Source: Sindora glabra
Lineage: Eukaryota; Streptophyta; Magnoliopsida; Fabales; Fabaceae
Length of the DNA: 64,000 nucleotides
NCBI GenBank assembly: GCA_020226215.1
Contig: CM035236.1
Span: 51,397,057 to 51,461,056 of the forward strand
Direction of reading: 5' to 3'
In this document: in pieces, positions 39,351 through 50,982 of the stretch
Layout: every line of letters begins with the position of its first letter
How positions within the stretch are numbered: position 1 is the stretch's first letter
Notes under the pieces: generated by a model
What the model saw: only the letters and a program-made list of their open reading frames with translations
What the model was told of the DNA's origin: nothing
Databases searched by the model: none
Translations under genes and position numbers: made by a program

Positions 39351-41924
39351 TTGAAATAAAACTCTTAAAAGTAATAGTTTTATATTATAAACAACTCATT
39401 AAAATTGATAAATTATGGCATACATATTGAATAAGATTCAATGTTTTGATATTAAATATTTTATATTTTTAAAATTCACTTAGAAGTGAGAAATAACTTT
39501 TGACTAGAAAATATTAATGATTGACTTTATTTAATATCTTCTAAAAGGTATATTATAATAAAGTTCCTTTCTCAAAATATAATAAAAAAATATATAATAG
39601 TACACAAATAAAAAGTGTTTAGCAAGTGTTGAATTTTTAGAAGAAGAATTGATTTATTTTTTAGTTGAAATTTAAGAAAAATATGTTAATAATACAAAGA
39701 AGAAAAAAAGGTGAGAGAAATAATACAATTATTTAGGAACATGTAAAAAAATTAATTAAATTATGAAATAAAAACAAATTTACAATTACCATTGTGAGAG
39801 AAAAAAAGTAAAACATAAATGTAATTTAAGAAATTTTTTATAAGAATGAAATAAATTGTTAATTATAAATTCTAATAATAAATAGAGATTCAAATTTAAT
39901 TTTTTATTGAAAATTAATTTAATATTAAAAGGATAAATAAAAGAAATAATTAATGACTTTATATTTATTACTTATTGTTGTTGACTAATAAATGTAAGGA
40001 AATTAGTTTTATTTCATAATTTATCTTTCAAATAGAAAATAAATGATAAATTGAATTTTTATTAAAAATAATAAGTTAATATATGATAAATTATAAGAAT
40101 GATACTTGTTATAATAAAAAGTAAGAAATATTACTGTTAATGTATAATATAAAGATGGTTTGATGTTACCCTGCAAATTTTTTTAATATTTTTAATCTCA
40201 TTAACAAAAGTAAGAACCTTGTATACAATTTTTTTTTATCATTTTTCAAGAAGATGTAATTTTGTGGGAACTTTGAATATAATAAATATATAAAGAAATA
40301 TAACAACTCAATATAAACACATTTTCAAATTTTTTTTAACTTTATTAATTTGAAAAAAATATTTTTATTAAAAGTTATTTTTCACAAATTCACAAAGATA
40401 TAATGGTACAGATTTTATAAGTACATTAATACAAGTTTAATAATGAAGTTACTCCCATGTTTAGCCAATCCAATTCTGAAAAAGTTTTAAAAACTTTTCT
40501 TTCTTTTTTGTTAAAATTATATTCATTTTGTTTAAAAATTAAAAAATTATATAAATTTTAATAAATGTTATTTCAGTTCCCAATAATTTTGACTTAACTT
40601 CATCTTTGGGTTTAATCCCTGTAGATCTCGAAACATAAAAAGAAATTAAAAATTTTGAATTTTATATACACATTTAAAAAACTGATGCACATAAAATATG
40701 AAATTTAAAATTTTATTTTCTTTATTTTTATAATAAGTTAAAATTTTCACAAAAATATTAATTTTAAAAGAAAATTTATGTTACAACTTTAACCTGAGTG
40801 AATTATTATTGTTTATATATTTTAATATATATAAAATTATTATATTTATAAACTATTAAAAGTACAGTAGTGTGAAAAAGTTGTAAATTTTTACATAACC
40901 TATATATAAAATATTCCCAAAGAGTACTGGGGGAAGAATTGGGCATGGTGTCAAGTCGCTGTTGTTGTTTTATTAGTTTGTTTTTAACGTTAAATCACAT
41001 CATTTCAGAATTCAGACCTAACACCGTCTGTCCCGCTCCTCGCCTCATGTCTTCTCTTCCGACGTCCTTCCCCTCTAACTTTCATCTCCAGCCTTTTCAT
41101 TTTTTCACTTATATCCTTACATTCTGTGCCTTTTCTTTAGAACATATAATATAACATAATTTTTTTTAACTTTCTAATAAAAATACTAATGCTCATCAAT
41201 TTTGAGGGAAATTCTTGAAAATTTGTTTTGACACTAAAAATAATATCATTTCCTAAGGTTCCTTTATTCATTAAAATATAAAATCTTGACTTTAGTACCG
41301 TTAGAATGGTTAGAGATAAGAATAATAGGAAGAAAGAGAATATTAATAGGAAAAAATTTATGATCCATTTTTATATTTAATTGTTGATATATTATATAAA
41401 AAATTATTATCTTAATATATGATTAGATCTTATAATATAATGATACATTATTGCTTTTCCTTGTATTATACAATCAATTAGAGTTATTATAGAATTTTTT
41501 AACCTTCTTCTAACAATTTAAATTTTTAAAAATAATGGATACTTAATATGTTAAGATGAAATATAAAAGGTTCAATCCCTGTGACTCAATTAAATTAAAA
41601 TTTTAGTATAATTATAGGCGTGCTTGTGTTATGTTCATATTGTCTGTATCTCAAATCCAAAGAGCTAATTACTTGAGAGGGTCTCTTGTACTATCTCCTA
41701 ATGGTTTAAGCGTTGGGAACGTTCGATGCTGACTTAACATTTTCCTAATTTGAGAGTTTAAACGGAGAAAAAAGAAGGAATCAATAAGAGATTATGAATA
41801 CCTCTTTAAGAGCGAGAATAAATAGTATATGGATATATCATTGAATTAAATATTAATACGTTATTATGCTGCGTGTATAGGAGGATTTAGTAAATTTAAT
41901 GTTTTACTAAATTAATAATGTATT
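39351..41924. other. AT-rich DNA with one GC-richer island at about 40920-41130
   Basis: Mostly A/T runs. The island 40920-41130 is pyrimidine-rich on the + strand (CCGCTCCTCGCCTC, CTTCCCCTCTAACTTTCATC) and has a 71-codon frame at 40939 with no recognisable motif. It could be a relic of a promoter/5' leader or of an inserted element. Confidence 0.35.
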
Positions 41925-42229
41925 AGGAGTTGTTTGATTCATGTGTAAAATAAGTTTTTATAGAAAGTTAAATTTTTTAGGAAGTTACTTCCTATATGAA
42001 TTTTTCAAGAAGTTCTTAATATTATTTGACTGACATGAAGGAAATTACATTTCTTAAAAAATAGAAGTTACTTAGGAAGAATAGGTAAATGATCTCCCAC
42101 ATTTTATGGGAAATACAATTTCATGAGAAGTGATTTCTCATATTTTATGGACAACTAAACAATTTACAATTTTTTATTTCCTGAGAAATACAACTTCTCA
42201 TATTTTTACTACGAACCAAATGATCTCTT
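41925..42229. mobile_element. small hAT-like MITE
   Basis: The left end AGGAGTTGTTTGATTCATGT and the reverse complement of the right end (AAGAGATCATTTGGTTCGTA) form imperfect TIRs. Internal GAAGTTACTT/CTCATATTTTATGG motifs recur in both orientations, giving a folded-back structure. Flanking 8-mers AATGTATT (41917-41924) and AGTATATT (42230-42237) match at 6 of 8. Length is 305 bp with no coding frame. Confidence 0.55.
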
Positions 42230-42237
42230 AGTATATT

Positions 42238-43730
42238 ACTAATACCTATGATTAATTATTTAAGAAAGAATTTATGGTACACCGGTATATTGTCAAATTA
42301 GAAGTTAATATATTATTATTCTTCCTACAATAAGATTACATTAATTTAATATGCCATTAAATTTGGTAGTATATTAATATAATATTATGATAGTACTACC
42401 CTATAAAATTCTTCATCATTCAAGAGTTTTTTTTTGGCATTTGTAATATTTTTATACTCCTCTAAATTAAAATACTAGGAAAAATTTTCTAAATATCTAA
42501 GAAATTATAACTTGCTTGTTTATTCTCCTATGTTGCCTTGCATTTTATTCTTTTTCCTTATCTTTTCTCTACATTCCCATTTCATATTAAATATTTTTTT
42601 GGTATAACGATGTAAATAATTGAATATTAAAATAATTAATTATAATAATTATCTTTAAAATAATTAATTATGTATAATTCATTTTATATTTGATAACATC
42701 AATTATGTTTTTGTTTGATTGATGCACAAAATAATTAATTTTATGTGTTAAATTACCAAAAAGGATAATAAAATACAAATGATTATATCAAAATCACTAA
42801 TTTTCTAATCTTTATGATATTATTATTTCTAAAAGAAAATATGCATTATATATATTATTTAATTTATGTATATTTCTAAAAGAAAATATGCATTCTCATT
42901 TATTTAAATTATTTTTTATAAATGAGAAATTTTAATTTTTTACAATTAAAAAAATTATATTTAATTTGATATTCATTAACTTAAAAATTAGAGATAATTA
43001 AATTATAAAATCTTGTAAGTTATTCATAAATTTAAAGGAAAAATCAGATTAATATGAATATAAAATTTGAAATTTTTATTATTAAATATGGGCAATGAAG
43101 GCAAAAGAATAAAAAAGTAAAGTTAGTATGGGTATATCATTTAAAAATTTTCTTTTTATAATCACAATTGAAAAATAAGTTTGTATTAAAAAATAAGTTA
43201 CTTTAAGTAACTTATTTTTCAATCATGATTATTGCATATAATTATTTATTATAAATTTTCAAAATACAACTAAATATTTTTAAAAAGCAATATTAAATAT
43301 CTTTTAAAAGTAATACTTAATATATTAATTTATAATCACTAATCTTGATTTCTAATCACTGCACCAAATGAGCATTAACTCTAAAATATATTACCATAAA
43401 AATAATGGAATGATATGCTATTTTTATAAATTTATTTTTTATATTTTTTAATTTTTTAAATTACCATTATATTAATAAATTATAAGATTATAGACTAACT
43501 TTTTAAAGTTTTTATTAGAAGAATATTTTTAACTATAATTTGAATAATAAAATTTGAAATAGAATGTTATGTAATATTTATGAAATAATATTATTTTTGG
43601 GCATAAATAATATTATTTTTATTATACAAAGTTACAACTTTTTGTAAAAAAAATCATAAAATTATTTATACAAAGTTGTAGGTTTTATGTTAAATATGCA
43701 TAAAAAGTTATAACTTACGGAATGTATGTA
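42238..43730. other. AT-rich upstream DNA, no gene seen
   Basis: Contains repeated AAGAAAATATGCATT units (42832 and 42879) and a perfect palindrome at 43189-43219 (15-base arms AAAAATAAGTTACTT around one base). No transposon boundary or exon recognised. Confidence 0.4.
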
Positions 43731-43859
43731 CTACCTATGTGTTATATTTTATTTACGAACTAATTGTTAAGTCAATGGAACTTTCGGGGTTTAGTTTCAA
43801 TAAAGGGAAGTTATTTGGGTTACTTTCCAGCTTTTCCAATCTTGAAAGGGTGAATTTAT

Positions 43860-44155
43860 GTTTTGCCCCTTTATACGAAGTTGAATCCCGGGGCCCCCAT
43901 GTGCCCTCGTTTTGTTTGTATTTGGGAACTTTGAAAGAGAAAGGAAAGAAAGGGAAAGATTAGCTCAGCCTATGAAATCAGCAGTAGCACAGAAATAAAG
44001 TAGAATCTATATGAGCAGTAGAAATTCACATGCTACCCATTTTACCCCTCCCTCCCACTGGCTTAGCCTATTTGTTTTTTGGGTTGCAAACAGAGAAAAC
44101 AAGAGAGAGAAAAGAAGAGAGCTAAGTGTGTTTCATTCCAAACAGCACTGAAGAA
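43860..44155 (+). promoter_or_regulatory. probable proximal promoter and 5' leader of the HIPP gene
   Basis: Base composition rises sharply here. A GGGGCCCCC block near 43889 resembles TCP-type GGNCCC sites. A weak TATA-like CTATATGA lies at about 44007. A C-rich stretch (CCATTTTACCCCTCCCTCCCAC, split by the site near 44037-44059) and a purine-rich leader (AGAGAAAACAAGAGAGAGAAAAGAAGAGAG, about 44092-44121 with a GA repeat core) precede the ATG. No in-frame upstream ATG lies between the purine tract and the start. These assignments are by motif only; the transcription start is inferred. Confidence 0.4.
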
Positions 44156-46307
44156 ATGACTAAAGAAGAAGACTTTAAGCTCCTTAAAATCCAGGTCCTT
44201 TCTCAACCCCTTATTATCATCGACATTCTTTCTGTCTTTAAGGTTTCTACTTCTTTTTTCACTTGTTTATCATTATTTAACTTGTTAATTTTGATTTTCT
44301 TTGGGCATTGTTATCTTTTTCCTGAAGAATTTTCTTCCTCTTTTTTTGGGGCTTTGTTTCTTCTCATTTTGTTAATTTTTTACCTACAGACTTGTGTTCT
44401 GAGAGTGAGCATTCACTGTGATGGGTGTAAGCAGAAAGTGAAGAAACTCCTTCAGAGAATTGAAGGTCTCACTTTCTTTCCAGCTTTCTGGTTTTCCTTC
44501 CCTTGTCATATCTTCACTGTTGACTCACATTCTAGCTCATTTTGGTCTACACAATACTTTGGCTGTTCGGTAGCTGTAGGAGAAATTTGGGTTCAAAGGG
44601 CAAAAAGTTGGGGACTTTTTCTGTTAGATGCTCGTCATAATAATGCCACATTTAGGAAAATAGAACTTTATTCAATTGGTCTATCAACATTATTTAAGTA
44701 CTTCAGGAAGATTCCTTCAAAGAATTTTTTTTTTTTTGGGTTCAAGCTAAAAATTGTTTTCCCTATTTTGTACGGATTTGCTCCATTTTGCAGACAAGCA
44801 TAATTTTTGTTTTAGAAGACTTTGCTTTAGTGCAAAATTTCCTTCTTGTAAAGTGTTGTAACTTTGATGGGCATTTTTGGCGGTATCTTTTTTCATTTTC
44901 TAATATTCCAGTGTTGTATTGTTGCAGATATGAGTAGAATTAAATTGTTAAAAGTTGAAAACTTTTTTCTAATATCCTTAATGGGTAATTTTGGCAATAT
45001 CTCATTTCATCTAATATTCTAGTGTGATCTTGCAGTAGATATGGGTAGAAATCATTTGTTAAAAGTTGGAAACTTTTTCCATATGAATCAAAAGGTCTTA
45101 GTAATTTGGCCTTAGAAAAGTGGATCAACTGGGAGTGTTCTTAGTACTAGTGCAACCCTAAGATATTTAGAGTTTGTATCATTCTTTTCGTTGTATGTTA
45201 TATGATTTGGTCCTGTTTCAATTGGCCTATTCTTTAGCAGGTGTTTACCAAGTTCAAATTGATTCAGAACAGCAGAAAGTAACAGTTTCAGGAAGTGTTG
45301 ATTCTGCAACTTTGATCAAGAAATTGGTCAGATCTGGCAAACATGCTGAGCTTTGGTCCCAGAAAACTAACCAAAATAACCAAAAGCAGAAGAACAGCTG
45401 CATCAAAGATGACAAGAACAAGGGAGGCCAACAGAAGCAAGCATTGGTCAAGAACCTTGAGCAGGCCTTCAAAAATCAGCCAAAATTCCCGGCTTTTAAT
45501 CTGGAAGAGGATGAATCCTACTATGATGATGATGATGAAGATGACGAAGATGATGAGATGAGATACATCAGGGAGAAAGCTACCCAACTGAACTTTCTCA
45601 GGAGCCAAGCAGCCGAAGCAAATAATGCCAAAAAGGGTATTCCAGCCATTCCTGGGGTTTCAAACAATGGTAAAATGAACAACAATGGTGGAAATGCAAA
45701 TAGTGGAAAGAAGGGGGGCCAAAATCAGAATATGGGAATTAAGGATGGCCCTGGCCTGCTTGATCCAAAAGCAATGGCACCACTTAAGATGAACGATGTC
45801 CATTTGGGCATCGGTGACAATCTCAATCTGGGTGAGGCCAAAAGGGCAAATGACATTGGTGCCATGATGAGCCTTGCTGGGTTTAATGGAAATGGTGCTC
45901 ATTTTGGTAATACCAATCTCTTGGGGACAAACTCAAATGGTGGGGGAGGTTTTCAAGCTCAGTCCAACAAAGGCATTTCAGGAATTCCAAATGGTGGTCT
46001 TGCCGCGGGCCAATATCCACCGCCGTCTCCATCATCATCCATGCTAATGAACACGAATGGCTTCAACAGCTATCCATCACCACTGATGATGAACATGCAG
46101 AACAGGCATGCCATGCAACAGCAAACTCAAATGATGTACCACAGGTCTTCCTTTGTTCCTCCAAACACTGGCTATCACTATGACAATTACTATTATAGCC
46201 CTCCTAGTTACTCCTATGGCTTGCCCAATTACTCTGGGGGTAGTGATCACTCTGCAGCTCACATGTTCAATGATGACAACACCAGCAGCAGCTGTTCAAT
46301 AATGTAA
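44156..46307 (+). CDS. heavy-metal-associated isoprenylated plant protein (HIPP), three exons
   Basis: Exons 44156-44194, 44390-44465 and 45241-46307 (introns of 195 and 775 bases, GT...AG) join in frame to 1182 nt, 393 residues. The HMA fold spans about residues 12-75, with metal-binding C-D-G-C at 23-26; the exon 2/3 junction splits the Gly codon at residue 39. A Lys/Gln/Asn-rich stretch follows, then an Asp/Glu run (about 127-143), a helical segment, a long Asn/Gly/Met-rich linker and a Pro/Ser/Tyr-rich tail. It ends in the CaaX box C-S-I-M (390-393), predicted to be farnesylated, so the protein should be membrane- or nucleus-associated. Family members bind Zn/Cu/Cd or act as interaction scaffolds in stress and metal homeostasis. 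The start Met is supported by the M-T-K-E-E-D-F-K-L-L-K-I-Q opening, typical of the HIPP32-37-type subgroup. No damage is seen. The exact orthologue is not assigned. Confidence 0.93.
44195..44389 (+). other. HIPP intron 1
   Basis: Begins GTCCTT after AAAATCCAG and ends TTTTTTACCTACAG; T-rich throughout, as plant introns are. Reading through it gives a long hydrophobic open frame, an artefact of T-rich DNA lacking stops. Phase 0 intron. Confidence 0.88.
44466..45240 (+). other. HIPP intron 2
   Basis: Begins GTCTCAC after AATTGAAG and ends TATTCTTTAGCAG. It interrupts the HMA domain after the R-I-E-G residues in phase 1, a conserved intron position in this subgroup. It contains a diverged direct repeat (TTTTCTAATATTCCAGTGTTGTATTGTTGCAGATATG near 44895 and CATCTAATATTCTAGTGTGATCTTGCAGTAGATATG near 45007); each copy has a decoy CAG acceptor. 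Confidence 0.88.
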
Positions 46308-46730
46308 TTGGGGGGATCTGGATGCGTAATTCTTGTTCAACAAACCTCCTCACGATCATAGGTGGAGGAGAGCCTCTTCTAATGTGGGATCCACTCCAGC
46401 CTTCGTTGTTGTGAGACGACTGGTTGAGTAGAGTTGTGAATCTGGCCCTTTTTTAACGTTTAATGTAATGATGTAATGATAGATTGTGTAGATCTAAAAG
46501 TGAGTGATTGGAAAAGCAAAAAGAGGAGAAAGCATGGTATTTGACCTTGTGGCCCCCTTTCCCAGAACCTGGTAGCTTTTGACTGTGATTTGGCGAGGGA
46601 CAAGGAATGTGTTAGGAGGGATGTGAGTGAATTGTATTTGGGTGTTGTGTAGTAAGCAGTTGAGTTGATGTTTGCTTTTATATTTTTTCCTACTAAATTA
46701 ATTGTGTGTTGTCTTATTGCTTGTTTCGTT
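46308..46730 (+). other. probable 3' UTR of the HIPP gene
   Basis: GC content stays gene-like for about 350 bases after the TAA stop, then falls to intergenic levels. No canonical AATAAA is obvious; T-rich, TTGTGT-type far-upstream elements (about 46620-46720) suggest polyadenylation near 46700. The end is approximate. Confidence 0.45.
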
Positions 46731-46739
46731 CAATGACTT

Positions 46740-49070
46740 TGGTTCGTGAATACGTTATATACTTAACCAATTCTAAATGATTTATGTAAGTTACAAAGAT
46801 CAATTTTTTTCTTCATAAATTACATTCATTTTCACTGAGTAAATCTTATTATAATTTTAAAAACATTTATTGACGTTCTATTTTTTACTGCACTTAACTC
46901 CTTTTATATAAATGTAGACTCATGAGCATTATTTAAAAAGAATATAAATTTAATTTATTGTTAGTATAAAATTTTTCATATTATTCGTAAATAAAAAGAT
47001 GATATTTTATTAAAAAATTAATATTAAGAATATTTATCTGTAATAAAAGAGATTTAATGATTTTTAATAATATGATAATACATAAGTGATAGTGTAAAAA
47101 TGAATTATATTGATGATAAATAAAAATCATAAAAAGAATTATAAAATTTAGGTATATATTTTTAAAATAGAAGAATGCAGATATAATTAGTTTAAATCTC
47201 AAGCAATGTCAGAATGCAGATATAATTAGTTTAAATCTCAAGCAATGTTTAAATCTATCTTAAATTTTGAGGGATGTGAATTTAATCTATTTTAGTGCTT
47301 TTTGCCTGTAGTGTGAATTTCTTTTTTAATCACACATAATTTATAGAAGAATAATAATTTTATATCGAGACAAAAATAGTTGCTTTTCAATCACATAAAT
47401 TAATATCATATATTGAAGAGATTAAAATTTTATTAATATATAAAATTAATAATTTCAGTTTCAGAATTATAAGGCATTCATAAAATCATATTTGAATTAT
47501 ATAAATTTTTAATTTTTTTAAAAATAATAATCCTTACAAATAATAAATAATTTTATCTTTAAATTATTATTTTAGATGTTAAAATTATCTGTACAAATTA
47601 TTATTTAAAATTATAATTTTATTTAATTTAAAGATAATTTTACTAGTATCATATAATTTAAAAGATAAAATTATTAACTTTATACTATTAATTAATAGAA
47701 CTATTGAAGCATTATTATGGATTAAAGATAAAGTTCCCTTAAGCTTTATGGCCAAATGAGATATATAATTTAAAATCATACATCGGTAAATGAATCTTTC
47801 GTGGATTTGGAGGACATAGTGAAATGGAGTTTAATTTACAATATTGGGATTTTTTTAATGACAGACATAGTAACAAAGTTTGCCGCGCTCCGTGCAATTG
47901 CATGATGACCGTGTGTGTGAGCAGCGACAGTTTGCTACACAATGTGTGTTCTTTTGTGAATATTATCTTGTGCATCATGGGGGGAATAAGCACGCACATG
48001 TCACGTGTGTAATCCCTGCAGCCCTGGATAAGGAAGGACCACATTACAAGTTGTGATATAACACGATGGAGATTCTGATTATATACTTATGATAGCAAGC
48101 CAGATAATAGTAAAATATATGTTTGATATCAATAACAAATGCACCATGCCTCAGACACTTATCCGAAAATCAATTTTCAAGTACATATTGCAAAGAATTT
48201 GAAATATAAAATAATTGATAAAACTGCTACTTTCTACCCCTACTTGACTTAGTTGTCTTATGTTGATTTATCATAATTAACCTATATTTTATTATAAATG
48301 CAATTTTTATTAATTTTATTTTTTGAAATATTTTTTATTTATTCCGTCTTTTATTTATCTAAATTTGTTCAATTTTATACTTCAAAGATATATTCTTTTC
48401 AAATTTCATCTCTTGTCTACTTAAATTTTTTCAATTTCACCTCTCTAACAGTGGGAGTATGCGTCAAATTGATAATTAAAAATATTTTTAAAGAATGAAA
48501 TTCGACAAATTTAAATAAATGAAAGATGAAATTAATAAAAAAATCATGACAATGAAATTGATAAAATTTATATTTCACAGACACAAACAAGGGTGTACTC
48601 ATCTATTATGCGAATTATGCTAGTCACAAGGCTGAGAAAGAAATTTGGATTATGCAGTTTTCTGTTCTGTCATATTTTTTGACGTGTGACAATAAAATAA
48701 ATACAAAAATTATATATATAATGAAATTCTGAATTTCATGTGCAATTGAGCCCATGTAAATTTTTGTATTTAATTGTCCCTGAGATGACATGAATATCAC
48801 TGGAAAATAAAAATGATGACGCAAGTCAGGTAGACAATCATCTTTCTCTCACATTTTAAAAATGATGTGCTGAGTTTTGGAAACTTCAAACAATTTATGC
48901 GTACGGAGATACGTTTCAAAATAATTAATAATTCTTACTATGCTAGTATTTTTTTTTCGTGTACTATGTTAGTATTTTATTTGTATAAACAGTATGCAAA
49001 ATATATAAATTAGGCACTTATATTGGTATCTAAATTGTTAGTGCATGAAATTTTTGTCTCTGTTATTTTA
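46740..49070. other. AT-rich DNA with one GC-richer island at about 47860-48050
   Basis: No gene recognised. The island (47860-48050) contains TTGCCGCGCTCCGTGC, repeated GTGTG and a perfect G-box core CACGTG at 48002-48007. The two overlapping open frames there (47824 + and 47739 -) look like chance frames. Otherwise the stretch is A/T-rich with a 39-bp tandem duplication noted separately. Confidence 0.4.
47172..47248. repeat. perfect 39-bp tandem duplication
   Basis: AGAATGCAGATATAATTAGT... is repeated at 47172 and 47211 with no mismatch over 38 bases, which suggests a recent replication-slippage or repair event. Confidence 0.95.
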
Positions 49071-49152
49071 ATAATTTAATTATATAATATTATCACTAGG
49101 AAAGAGGATTCAAATCACGAAGAAAGTGATTTGAGATTGAAGTTTAGGTGAA

Positions 49153-50390
49153 GGGCGGAACTTCCATCCCCCACATGTTATCTAGGGTTTATTAACCCCG
49201 GAGACGTGTTTCGTTGGGAGTCAGAAAAAATTAAAGAGCAGGTAAAAAAAAAATGAGATTAGTTATTTAAATATTGTGGGCCACCTGAAGTCTGAAGTAC
49301 ATGATCAATTTCTTCAATTTTTTGGACGGTGCAAAGGGTTAATGTTATTACAAGTTGACTCCTACCATAATGGATTTCAAGAAGCTGATAGCTCGACAAA
49401 CGTTTTTTGTCCTTTTTTTCTTTGTGTGTATGCAGGTTAGGTTATCATTTATGCTATCATTGAGAAAAATTAAACAAGAAAAGGACAGAACATATCAGTT
49501 ATTTACATAGCATTTGAATTAATTTAAGTGTGGTTGTGATAAAATGACATGAGTGATTGTGGATTTACAGAGTTGAGGAAGGACCATGCAATTTTTCTGA
49601 GAGTCTACGAACTTCAGAAGCATGATTAGGTTTGCTGCATAAACAGGGGATGAAAGGAATGCAGCTTCGAATAAAAATCACAAGGAAATCTACCTCCAAT
49701 TTTTATTGCCTAATTAGATATTCTCGGCTCCACCCCTTAGCACACCCTTAATTTACCTAATTAATAATTTCTCTATCCTTTCTTCATCTACATCTCATGA
49801 ATCAATACCATTAATTTCTAAAATTAATGGCCTAACATTGACTACTTGAAGAATGGCAGCATTCACATTGCAGGGTAATTCAGCTAAATGAGAAATTAAC
49901 ACCACTGGGAAATTCATCGGCACTTCCAATAGCTAGGTACATAGATCTTGGCTGTAGTACTCCTCACATGCCTAGGAAACTTTTCATCATTCCATCTATT
50001 TCTGCTCCTCACCAGAAACCGAATTCATCATTCCATCATTTGCTCCCATAGTTTCTTCGTCTGTGCCGTGTTTTGCTTTTCTGCTTCCTTTGGCTTAGTG
50101 TGCTTTATATTCGAAGCTAAAGACAATAGATCAGAAGGGAAATTAACGAGGAATGGACATTTGAAGCTTTTATATTCTTCTTCTGGGTTTAGGTTTTTAG
50201 CTCTTTAGCTCCACGTACTTCTAACATTTATTTTCTGACTTGCCTCCCAGAGAAAATATAACTTGTTGGGAGACTAAACTGCAATAGAGGAACATTCGTA
50301 CACTTTAGCTGTCATCTGGCAGTAAATTTTGTGGACTTTGACCGGGGTTAATAAACCCCGGATGACATGTGGGGGACGGAAGTCCTGCCC
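49153..50390. mobile_element. Mutator-like element (Pack-MULE candidate) with perfect 9-bp TSD
   Basis: TIRs of 49 bp (49153-49201 and 50342-50390) match at 43 of 49 positions; all six differences are transitions. The outer bases read GGGCGGAACTTCC on the left and GGGCAGGACTTCC (reverse complement) on the right. TTAGGTGAA flanks it exactly at 49144-49152 and 50391-50399, the 9-bp duplication of Mutator elements. The interior is clearly less AT-rich than the flanks and has an 86-codon frame at 49948-50208 with hydrophobic segments, but no transposase. It may carry captured host sequence. Total length 1238 bp. Confidence 0.92.
49948..50208 (+). pseudogene. hydrophobic open frame inside the Mutator-like element; possible captured gene fragment
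   Basis: The frame has two hydrophobic stretches (F-H-L-F-L-L-L near residue 16 and F-F-V-C-A-V-F-C-F-S-A-S-F-G-L-V-C-F-I-F near 36-55), followed by a short charged segment E-A-K-D-N-R-S-E-G-K. There is a faint resemblance to plant DUF1218-type membrane proteins, which have a helix followed by a charged stretch before a Cys. I cannot confirm it, and no full domain is present. The start codon is uncertain: the frame opens with a non-ATG codon. Confidence 0.25.
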
Positions 50391-50531
50391 TTAGGTGAAA
50401 TATCTTGGACTTGTTCCGTAATTAATTAATTGATTTAGCAGCTAGTTAATAGCTAAATGTTTTAATTGATTTAACTAATTAATAATATTAGTTATTTGTA
50501 TAAAATTGATTTGATCAATTTAATTATATTA

Positions 50532-50982
50532 GAAAAATTATATTTTGCCCCCTTTAACTATAGGGTCGTGAGATTTTACCTCATTGAACTATGAAAATTT
50601 GGATTTTATCTTCTTCAACTTTTTAAATTTTGAATTATACCCCCACCATTACTAAGTTAACGGCTATAACTCTTAACAGCAGTTTTGTAACACTTAGTGA
50701 TAGTTAAAAACTAATGCTACTATCCTTAGCTAGCGTCGATTCATAACTATTGATAAGTGAATTTTTTTTTCAAAAATTAGTGAATATAGCAGCTATTTTT
50801 AATTATTGTTAAGTAAAATATGATAGTGATGATTTTCCTAATAGATTATGTTAAATTGGTAATAGTGGGGGGGTAAAATCTAAGTTTTATAAAATTAAAA
50901 GAGGTGAAATCTAAGTTTCTATAATTCAATGAGGTAAAATTTAATGGCCACATAATTGAAAGGGGTAAGATGTAGTTTTTTC
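50532..50982. mobile_element. long-TIR MITE (Mutator-type) with perfect 9-bp TSD
   Basis: The left arm GAAAAATTATATTTTGCCCC and the reverse complement of the right end (GAAAAAACTACATCTTACCC) begin imperfect TIRs of about 95 bases that include an exact ATTTTACCTCATTGAA block. The flanks ATTATATTA at 50523-50531 and 50983-50991 are identical. Length is 451 bp with no coding capacity. The 'TTTGCCCCCTTTAACTATRGG' arm style is widespread among plant Mutator-derived MITEs. Confidence 0.9.

Noticed and set aside
43189..43219. Perfect 15-base-arm palindrome as a microRNA precursor
   Set aside because: The loop is one base and the sequence is low complexity; it is more likely a cruciform-type AT palindrome.
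43739..43963. 74-codon open frame upstream of HIPP
   Set aside because: No motif; it overlaps the promoter-like GC-richer region and is not in a transcribed-looking context.
44126..44803. Long open frame overlapping HIPP exons 1 and 2
   Set aside because: It reads through two introns; only 44156-44194 and 44390-44465 are coding, and the hydrophobic stretches come from T-rich intron DNA.
45254..45902. Minus-strand open frames opposite HIPP exon 3
   Set aside because: They are shadows of the coding exon; their composition mirrors the Asp/Asn codons on the other strand and no domain is visible.
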